Assembly: GCA_030018555.1 (NCBI GenBank) | Contig: JASEHY010000059.1 | Span: 1 to 8,158 of the forward strand | Source of the DNA: Planctomycetota bacterium | GTDB lineage: Bacteria; Planctomycetota; MHYJ01; JACQXL01 | DNA length: 8,158 nt | Direction of reading: 5' to 3' | Shown: one piece after another, positions 1 through 4,653 of the stretch | Position numbering within the stretch: the stretch's first letter is position 1 | How the letters are laid out: each line of letters opens with the position of its first letter | Translations under genes and position numbers: made by a program | Notes under the pieces: model-generated | Databases searched by the model: none | The model's input: the letters and a program-made list of their open reading frames with translations, nothing else | What the model was told of the DNA's origin: nothing

Positions 1-2
1 GG

Positions 3-1109
3 GGGGCTGGGGACGAGTATATTTTACCGTTATATTTAGGGAAGGATGCTGCTGGAACACCGGTTGTTCGTGACCTTGATGATATGCCACATCTTCTCAT
101 TGCTGGAACAACCGGCTCAGGTAAATCCGTCTGTATTGGCAGTATTATTCTAAGTCTTCTGATGAAACGACCTCCTGATGAACTCAAGTTGCTTTTGATT
201 GACCCGAAGATGGTGGAACTCTCTGCGTTCAAGGACATCCCGCATCTGATTTCACCTGTGGTAACAGATATGAAACGGGCGCCCCTTATCCTTCAGTGGC
301 TGGTCAGAACTATGGATGAACGGTATGAATTATTCCTGCGCGTAGGGGTAAAAAAGATTAGTTCATATAACCAACTATCAGAGAAGAAAATCAGAGAACG
401 ACTGAGTGAAGATGGCGAAGAACCGCTCAATGTCCCTCTAAAACTGCCTTATGTTATAGTAGTGATAGACGAACTGGCTGATTTAATGATGGCAGCATCT
501 GATGATGTAGAAACTGCTATCACACGCATCTCACAGAAATCAAGGGCTGTTGGCATTCATTTAGTCCTGGCGACCCAGAGACCGTCTGTTGATGTCATTA
601 CCGGCTTAATAAAATCTAATATGCCCGCCAGAATCTCTTTCAAGGTCTCCGCCAAGGTTGACTCACGGACAATCCTTGACCGAAACGGCGCAGAACGGCT
701 CCTCGGCAAAGGCGATATGTTATTCCTGCAGCCATCTACTACAGACCTTATCAGGTCCCAATGCACATTTGTGAGCGAAAAAGAAATACACAATATTGTA
801 GATTTCCTCAAGGCACAGGGCTCTCCAGTATATGACCCCGAATTATTAGAATTAGAAACCAGACACGATTTTGAGACATTAGAAGATGACGAATTGTTTG
901 ACGAAGCCGCAAGGATTATTCTGGAAACCAAACGCGGCTCGGTATCACTTATCCAGAGACGGCTTAATATCGGATATAGCAGGGCAGCCCGGCTCGTTGA
1001 AATGATGGCTAAAGTAGGTATTGTTGGTGCCTATAAAAATAGTAAGGCACGAGAAGTTATGATGACCTTGGAAGAATGGGAGAACCTGAGAGTAACACAG
1101 AGAGGATGA
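3..1109 (+). CDS. ftsK: DNA translocase FtsK/SpoIIIE, C-terminal part (5' end outside window)
   Basis: Hexameric ATP-driven DNA pump that moves chromosome ends through the division septum and, in well-studied bacteria, activates XerCD at dif. The frame is open back to the window edge and residues before the first Met (LPLYLGKD, TPVVRDLDDMPH) are conserved FtsK sequence, so the ATG at 84 is internal. In the 368 visible residues: Walker A GTTGSGKS at about 35-42, Walker B VIVVIDE at about 151-157, ATQRPSVDVITG at about 190-201, and a C-terminal winged-helix gamma domain at about 298-345 (EAARIILETKRGSVSLIQRR...) that in the family reads KOPS-type polar sequences. The N-terminal membrane segments and linker are not in the window. 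The gene converges on guaAa; a strong palindrome starts 6 bases after the stop. Family assignment is very secure; SpoIIIE versus FtsK cannot be decided without the N-terminus. Confidence 0.97.
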   Translation, partial: GAGDEYILPLYLGKDAAGTPVVRDLDDMPHLLIAGTTGSGKSVCIGSIILSLLMKRPPDELKLLLIDPKMVELSAFKDIPHLISPVVTDMKRAPLILQWLVRTMDERYELFLRVGVKKISSYNQLSEKKIRERLSEDGEEPLNVPLKLPYVIVVIDELADLMMAASDDVETAITRISQKSRAVGIHLVLATQRPSVDVITGLIKSNMPARISFKVSAKVDSRTILDRNGAERLLGKGDMLFLQPSTTDLIRSQCTFVSEKEIHNIVDFLKAQGSPVYDPELLELETRHDFETLEDDELFDEAARIILETKRGSVSLIQRRLNIGYSRAARLVEMMAKVGIVGAYKNSKAREVMMTLEEWENLRVTQRG

Positions 1110-1114
1110 ATTAG

Positions 1115-1164
1115 CCCCCTCACCCAACCCTCTCCCCGTTGGGGAGAGGGTTGGGGTGAGAGGG
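1115..1164. repeat. G/C-rich palindrome with G-quadruplex consensus on both strands
   Basis: Arms 1115-1137 and 1141-1164 pair around a 3-base loop (GTT). The inner 15 bp (1123-1137 with 1141-1155) are perfect; the outer part has one bulge and one mismatch. The 3' arm reads GGGG-AGA-GGG-TT-GGGG-TGAGA-GGG, which fits the four-G-tract quadruplex consensus, and the complement of the 5' arm fits it too. It lies just after the ftsK stop with no T-tract, so it is not a canonical intrinsic terminator. It may still stop or protect the 3' ends of the two converging transcripts. The form resembles dispersed palindromic repeats found in many genomes; no second copy is in the window. Confidence 0.85.
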
Positions 1165-1396
1165 AATGATTGCGGATGCTTAAGCTATCCCAGAGGGAAA
1201 TTAGCCTAAGCGCTCCGGAGAGGGATAATAACTATATATATATACCGCAATTCGTATGCCAGTTTAACACCACGATGTTACATCGGGGCACAATAACAGG
1301 GCTCTTTTGATATATCTCTTTATATATCAATAAGATATAAAGATTAACATTCCTGACCTGAACTTTCACTTCTTCTTATATCAGGAAAAAACTTCT
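1165..1396. other. Convergent intergenic spacer with AT-rich hairpins, no gene seen
   Basis: No convincing coding sequence on either strand. Visible structure: an 8-base palindrome GCTTAAGC at 1178-1185; a run of TA at about 1233-1243; a small palindrome CGATGT-T-ACATCG at 1273-1285; and a perfect 9-bp AT hairpin, TTGATATAT (1307-1315) with ATATATCAA (1322-1330), loop 1316-1321. On the minus strand this is where the missing end of guaAa should lie, but I find no recognisable glutaminase C-terminus (such as a QFHPE motif) in any frame. None of the hairpins is followed by a clear T-tract. Confidence 0.6.
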
Positions 1397-1780
1397 CTAT
1401 TGGGTGAAAAGATTTCCACTATTCACCCCCCACCCCCCCTCTTCAATTATCCTTATTTTGGACAAGCCGTATTCTGGGATTTTGGATTCGCCTGCTTTAC
1501 CACCGTAGAAAACAGCCATCAATTGGTGTCCGACGCAGACGCCTAAAATAGGTCCCGGGAAAGAGGTAAGATAATCTGTGCAGAGTCCTAATTTGAGGGA
1601 TTCCCAGGCGATTCTCGCCGCCCCACCACTTAATATCAGCCCATCTGCATCTATTTTCTCAAGCGGGGTATCGTTCGGGATGATTTTTGTATCACACCCT
1701 AATTCCCTTAACACACACCAGATACGATGTGTCCATTGACCGCCATTGTCAACTATATATATCTTGAGAGTATTACTCAT
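1397..1780 (-). CDS. guaAa: GMP synthase glutaminase subunit A (class I amidotransferase), C-terminally truncated
   Basis: In the split archaeal-type enzyme this subunit hydrolyses glutamine and passes ammonia to the synthetase subunit, which aminates XMP to GMP. The 127 residues from ATG 1780 match the N-terminal two thirds of the family: VDNGGQWTHRI at 10-20, DGLILSGGAARI at 46-57, and nucleophile elbow GVCVGHQ at 80-86 with catalytic Cys82. After EYGLSKIRIIEE the protein becomes GGWGVNSGNLFTQ and stops. The family is usually about 185-190 residues and supplies the catalytic His and Glu from the lost end. The coding strand carries a G7-T-G6 run (1426-1439) exactly where similarity fades. 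I chose ATG 1780 because it overlaps the guaAb stop by 8 bases, giving translational coupling; a TTG at 1786 is also in frame. It has no clear ribosome binding site. It may be a decaying gene or an assembly error; as written it should not be an active glutaminase. Confidence 0.85.
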   Translation of the reverse strand: MSNTLKIYIVDNGGQWTHRIWCVLRELGCDTKIIPNDTPLEKIDADGLILSGGAARIAWESLKLGLCTDYLTSFPGPILGVCVGHQLMAVFYGGKAGESKIPEYGLSKIRIIEEGGWGVNSGNLFTQ

Positions 1781-2726
1781 ATTCAATCGTGCCGGGTGGT
1801 TTATTAGTTATATCAAAAAGGACTCTGTTGACATTATCTTTAAGGGTGTTAGTGATTCTTACGGATATCTTTTCCAGCAGATGGTGGGGGAGTTTGGTAT
1901 ATGAACCACTCATTGCGTCTATGCTGTCAACGACCCTGACGGTAATAATATTTGCGTAAGACCTTTTATCGCCGTGAACACCGACTGATTTAACTGGCAG
2001 AAGAGCCGCAAAATATTGCCAGGGTTGTTGTATCTTTTTATTCTCTACCGCACGGTCAATCTCTTCTTCCACAATGAAGCATGCCTCTCTGACTATCTGG
2101 ATATTATGATGAGTGGTTTCGCCAATCACTCTCACCGCAAGACCCGGACCCGGAAAGGGCTGTCTGGAGTATATCTCAGAGGGCAGTCCGAGTTCATGAG
2201 AGAGTTTGCGAACCTTGTCTTTATATAAATCTTTCAGTGGCTCTATAATTTCAAAGCCGATTTTATCAGGGAGTCCGCCGACATTATGATGTGATTTAAT
2301 CTTATCCCTTAATCCGCCACCGCTTTCTATCCAGTCAGGAGCGATGGTGCCCTGCACAAAATATCTGGCGTCTTCTTTGCGGGCGATTTCCTCAAAAACC
2401 CTGATAAACAACTCGCCAATTATCTTTCGCTTCTTCTCAGGGTCAGCAACCCCTTCCATCTTTTTATAGAACCTTTCTTTAGCATCCACGACGAGCAAAG
2501 TCAGTCCGAGTTTCTTCAGCATCCGGCTATTATTCTCTATTTCATTCTTACGCATATAGCCGGTATCAACCAGAACGGATTTGAGACGCTCGCCGATTGC
2601 CTTATTTACCAGAATAGCAGCGGTCGTAGAATCAACGCCACCTGAGACACCGATGATGGTGTTACCTTTTATTCTATCTTTTAACTCTTTAACCTTTTCC
2701 TCTATAAACTTAGACGAATTGAACAT
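1773..2726 (-). CDS. guaAb: GMP synthase, ATP-pyrophosphatase subunit B (archaeal-type)
   Basis: Adenylates XMP and aminates it to GMP in the cytoplasm, the last step of guanine nucleotide synthesis. Of 317 residues: PP-loop SGGVDS at 28-33, VDTGYMRK at 53-60, QGTIAPDWIES at 125-135, KSHHNVGGLP at 144-153, RQPFPGPGLAVRV at 188-200, and a C-terminal dimerisation domain ending KPPGTIEYE. QGTIAPDWIES followed by KSHHNVGG is the archaeal two-subunit form; typical bacterial GuaA reads QGTLYPDVIES and has the glutaminase fused in front. Length and both ends agree with a complete subunit. An upstream in-frame GTG at 2741 overlaps the Shine-Dalgarno, so ATG 2726 is preferred. It follows purN by 90 bases and overlaps guaAa. 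It can probably use free ammonia, which matters because its partner is truncated. Confidence 0.95.
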   Translation of the reverse strand: MFNSSKFIEEKVKELKDRIKGNTIIGVSGGVDSTTAAILVNKAIGERLKSVLVDTGYMRKNEIENNSRMLKKLGLTLLVVDAKERFYKKMEGVADPEKKRKIIGELFIRVFEEIARKEDARYFVQGTIAPDWIESGGGLRDKIKSHHNVGGLPDKIGFEIIEPLKDLYKDKVRKLSHELGLPSEIYSRQPFPGPGLAVRVIGETTHHNIQIVREACFIVEEEIDRAVENKKIQQPWQYFAALLPVKSVGVHGDKRSYANIITVRVVDSIDAMSGSYTKLPHHLLEKISVRITNTLKDNVNRVLFDITNKPPGTIEYE

Positions 2727-2734
2727 AATATTTT

Positions 2735-2739
2735 CTCCC
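2735..2739 (-). promoter_or_regulatory. Shine-Dalgarno deciding the guaAb start
   Basis: GGGAG on the minus strand, 8 bases before ATG 2726. It lies inside the codons that would be used if translation began at GTG 2741, so it argues for the ATG. It is the clearest ribosome binding site of any complete gene in the window. Confidence 0.75.
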
Positions 2740-2771
2740 ACTATTTACTACTTGCAGTGTAGAAAAGTATA

Positions 2772-2838
2772 AACCACAGATAGACAAACACGGATAAAAT
2801 CAGTGCTAATCCGTGTTTATCTGTGTTCATCTGTGGTT
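2772..2838. repeat. Long inverted repeat ending purN; possible terminator-like hairpin
   Basis: Arm pairs are AACCACAGAT (2772-2781) with ATCTGTGGTT (2829-2838), and AGACAAACACGGAT (2782-2795) with ATCCGTGTTTATCT (2809-2822). This gives a 24-bp stem (one mismatch, a G-U wobble when read as minus-strand RNA), a 6-base bulge (2823-2828) and a 13-base loop (2796-2808). The upper arm runs into purN: it supplies the purN stop codon and about its last seven residues. On the minus strand the hairpin is followed by TATACTTTTC, weakly like a terminator tail. It could reduce read-through from purN into guaAb or protect the upstream mRNA. The sequence looks like a dispersed repeat. Confidence 0.85.
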
Positions 2839-3425
2839 GCAATTTTCTTGGCGAATAATCTAATCGCTTCCGGATACGTCTCTTTCTCTGCCTCAAAAAC
2901 ACGTTGAGCCAACGTTTTTACTGTATCATTCTCTAATACAGGCACTTTTTTCTGGAGAATAATTGGCCCTGTATCATAAGTATTATCTGCGAGATGGACA
3001 CTGCAGCCAGAGAATTTGGCGCCTGATTGCAATACTGCCTGATGGACTCGCTCACCATAATAACCCTTTCCGCCAAAGTTAGGCAGTAGCGCCGGATGGA
3101 TATTCATCACCCTGCCCTCATACTGCGGCGATATTCTATAAAGATGGATAAAACCAGCAAGACAAATCAAATCTATGGGGTATTGACTGAGGATATCGTT
3201 GATTGCCGACGAAAACTCTTCAGTAGAAGCAACCACCTTTCGCTCCACGAGATACGCGGGGATATTATTCTTTTTTGCTATTTCTAAACCATAGGCGGAC
3301 TTCTTACTTGAGATAACCACCTGAATAGTTGCAGGAAGTTTGCCTTGCTCAATTAAGTCAATAAAGTTCGCCAGAGTCCTGCCTGAGCCAGACAACAGAA
3401 CAGCAATATTTATCTTTTTAGTCAT
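2817..3425 (-). CDS. purN: Phosphoribosylglycinamide formyltransferase (GAR transformylase)
   Basis: Transfers the formyl group of 10-formyl-tetrahydrofolate to glycinamide ribonucleotide, the third step of purine synthesis. The 202 residues show the phosphate-binding loop LLSGSGRTLANF at 10-21, LICLAGFIHL at 86-95, and the catalytic set Asn108 and His110 in VMNIHPALLP and Asp151 in NTYDTGPIIL. The segment NFGGKGYYGERVHQAVL is a variant shared by a subset of PurN proteins rather than the E. coli form. Full family length. The last residues, ATTDEHR, are read from an inverted repeat, so the native C-terminus has probably been replaced. ATG 3425 lies in the last unit of a heptamer array; no Shine-Dalgarno is visible, so translation probably depends on coupling to ribD, which ends 20 bases upstream. 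Confidence 0.95.
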   Translation of the reverse strand: MTKKINIAVLLSGSGRTLANFIDLIEQGKLPATIQVVISSKKSAYGLEIAKKNNIPAYLVERKVVASTEEFSSAINDILSQYPIDLICLAGFIHLYRISPQYEGRVMNIHPALLPNFGGKGYYGERVHQAVLQSGAKFSGCSVHLADNTYDTGPIILQKKVPVLENDTVKTLAQRVFEAEKETYPEAIRLFAKKIATTDEHR

Positions 3426-3448
3426 TCGTCATTAGACATTAGTCATTA
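3421..3448. repeat. Four-copy heptamer array forming the ribD-purN junction
   Basis: Plus strand reads GTCATTC (3421-3427), GTCATTA (3428-3434), GACATTA (3435-3441), GTCATTA (3442-3448). On the coding (minus) strand each unit holds an ATG and the consensus is TAATGAC. The ribD stop TAA (3446-3448) is in the first unit translated through and the purN ATG (3423-3425) in the last, so the whole junction is repeat. The ATG at 3446 is in the purN frame but meets a stop four codons later, so 3425 is the only usable start. Confidence 0.85.
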
Positions 3449-4573
3449 GACAAGATATCCCCTAATCAACACATCAGGTTTAAGATATTTTACAGTAACA
3501 TCCTTAAGATTCAAGATGTTCTTTATTTCTCCGATTCCTTTACCTCCTACGGGAGACCTCGCTCCGCACCCCCCGATTATCTTCGGGCTAATAAAACAAT
3601 ATATCTCATCTACTACCCTGTTATCAAAGGCGCTACCTAAAACTTCTTCTCCTCCTTCTATCATTATCTTGTTTATTCCGTTTTTAGCCAGTATTTTTAG
3701 AACTGATATTAAATCCAGTTTACCTTCTTTGTATGGTGCCAGAAAAAGGCGGGCGCCTTTTTGCGATAATTGTTTTGTCTTGCTTTTTGGGGCATAACTT
3801 GATACAAAAGCATAAACCCTGCCGAGAAGCAGTGTTTTAATAATATTAGAATTTAGAGGTAGCCGGGCGAAACTGTCAAGAATTATCCGTATGGGGTTAT
3901 TGCCCTTATCATCCCCGCCTGACCGGGCGTCAGGTCGGGCAGGTGCTAATAGAAAAGGGTTATCCTGTAATATAGTATTTATGCCGACCATTACGCCCTG
4001 AACTTTTGCTCTTAACTTATGAGCGATGTTTCTTGATTGCTTACTGCTTATCCATTTAGAATCTCCGCTACTCGTAGCAATCCTGCCATCCAGCGACATT
4101 GCCCATTTAGCGATAACATAAGGGATACCTTTTTCGTGCACCTTAAAAAAGGGTCTATTTATTCTCAGTGCTTCTTTCAAGATGTCTTTGTGTTTAGTTT
4201 CTGTTACACTAACACCGTGTTGTCTTAGAAAACGAATACCTTTACCTTGCACTATTGGATTAGGGTCTCTGGAGGCAATCACGACTCGTTTTATGCAGGA
4301 CTGAACAATCGCAGGTGCGCAAGGCGGGGTTTTACCAAAATGAACACAAGGTTCTAATGTAACATAAAGAGTAGCACCGCTTAAAAGCCCTGCTGATGCC
4401 TTATTAATCGCCACAATTTCTGCATGAGGTCCGCCGAAATAATGGTGATAGCCCCTGCCGATAACACGGTTGTTCTTAACGATAACCGCGCCCACCAGAG
4501 GGTTTGGCTCAACTTTCCCCTCGCCGTAACGGGCGAGGGCTAATGTCATCCTTAAATATTTCTCATCATTCAT
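3446..4573 (-). CDS. ribD: Bifunctional riboflavin biosynthesis deaminase/reductase
   Basis: Deaminates the pyrimidine product of GTP cyclohydrolase II, then reduces its ribosyl side chain with NADPH, the second and third steps of riboflavin synthesis. The 375 residues have an N-terminal cytidine-deaminase-like domain (about 1-145) with zinc ligands His50 in HAE and Cys76 and Cys85 in EPC-x8-C, and a C-terminal reductase domain (about 150-375) with KWAMSLDGRIAT, GDSKWISS, GINTILQDNP and IEGGEEVLGSAF. Length is normal. It is not beside other rib genes but heads an operon with purN and guaAb/guaAa, which links riboflavin to its GTP precursor. Residues 211-224 are encoded by a palindromic in-frame insertion. 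ATG 4573 is the first start after a good promoter, with little or no leader and no Shine-Dalgarno. No room exists for an FMN riboswitch. Confidence 0.96.
   Translation of the reverse strand: MNDEKYLRMTLALARYGEGKVEPNPLVGAVIVKNNRVIGRGYHHYFGGPHAEIVAINKASAGLLSGATLYVTLEPCVHFGKTPPCAPAIVQSCIKRVVIASRDPNPIVQGKGIRFLRQHGVSVTETKHKDILKEALRINRPFFKVHEKGIPYVIAKWAMSLDGRIATSSGDSKWISSKQSRNIAHKLRAKVQGVMVGINTILQDNPFLLAPARPDARSGGDDKGNNPIRIILDSFARLPLNSNIIKTLLLGRVYAFVSSYAPKSKTKQLSQKGARLFLAPYKEGKLDLISVLKILAKNGINKIMIEGGEEVLGSAFDNRVVDEIYCFISPKIIGGCGARSPVGGKGIGEIKNILNLKDVTVKYLKPDVLIRGYLV
3902..3943. repeat. In-frame palindromic insertion inside ribD
   Basis: Codes for RibD residues 211-224, PARPDARSGGDDKG, between the conserved DNPFLLA and NNPIRIILDS blocks, where relatives have a short variable loop. 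Core palindrome: CCCG-CCTGAC (3914-3923) with GTCAGG-T-CGGG (3929-3939), loop CGGGC, one bulged T. It is more GC-rich than the surrounding gene and keeps the frame. Boundaries are estimates from recalled family sequences. Confidence 0.65.
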
Positions 4574-4581
4574 TCACAAAA

Positions 4582-4609
4582 ACAATACCTTCTCTTTTTT
4601 TATTGTCAA
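4582..4609 (-). promoter_or_regulatory. Predicted sigma70-type promoter of the ribD operon
   Basis: On the minus strand: perfect -35 TTGACA (4609-4604), 16-base spacer, -10 TATTGT (4587-4582). Transcription would begin near 4575, within about 2 bases of ATG 4573, implying a leaderless or nearly leaderless ribD mRNA. The -10 is a moderate match. Confidence 0.6.
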
Positions 4610-4615
4610 TAAAAA
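4597..4615. promoter_or_regulatory. Perfect AT-rich palindrome between divergent promoters (possible operator)
   Basis: Arms TTTTTATTG (4597-4605) and CAATAAAAA (4607-4615) around one T. It covers the ribD -35 and ends 2 bases before the hutH -35, a position from which one regulator could affect both promoters. The sequence is low in complexity, so chance is a real alternative. No regulator gene is in the window. Confidence 0.4.
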
Positions 4616-4617
4616 TC

Positions 4618-4645
4618 TTGACTGCCACATAATAAGTTTTATAGA
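4618..4645 (+). promoter_or_regulatory. Predicted sigma70-type promoter of hutH-hutU
   Basis: -35 TTGACT (4618-4623), 16-base spacer, -10 TATAGA (4640-4645). The expected start is near 4651-4653, directly before ATG 4654, so hutH would have almost no leader. AGAGAAG at 4643-4649 could be a weak ribosome binding site only if transcription starts further upstream. Confidence 0.65.
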
Positions 4646-4653
4646 GAAGCACT

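Noticed and set aside
84..86. ATG as the start of the ftsK gene
   Set aside because: The frame is open to the window edge and the 27 codons before it encode conserved FtsK sequence, so the gene starts outside the window.
557..931. 124-residue minus-strand open frame inside ftsK
   Set aside because: Lies entirely antisense to a well-conserved FtsK domain, is Ser/Asn-rich and has no recognisable motif; a shadow frame.
1214..1220. TCCGGAG shared with the hutH insertion (5794-5800), suggesting a second copy of that element
   Set aside because: Only seven bases match and the surroundings differ; chance is sufficient.
1307..1330. AT hairpin as intrinsic terminator of the minus-strand operon
   Set aside because: The stem is entirely A/T apart from one G-C pair and no T-tract follows on either strand.
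1110..1396. Frameshifted continuation of guaAa after the G-run
   Set aside because: Reading the minus strand in all three frames gave early stops and no family-like motif such as QFHPE, so a single indel would not restore the gene from this sequence.
2739..2741. GTG start for guaAb
   Set aside because: It overlaps the GGGAG Shine-Dalgarno that is well spaced for ATG 2726, and the extra residues are not part of the family N-terminus.
3421..3448. CRISPR-like array
   Set aside because: Units are 7 bases and contiguous, with no spacers and no cas genes nearby.
4574..4653. FMN riboswitch upstream of ribD
   Set aside because: Only 80 bases separate ribD from hutH and they hold two promoters; none of the conserved RFN helices is visible and the predicted mRNA has almost no leader.
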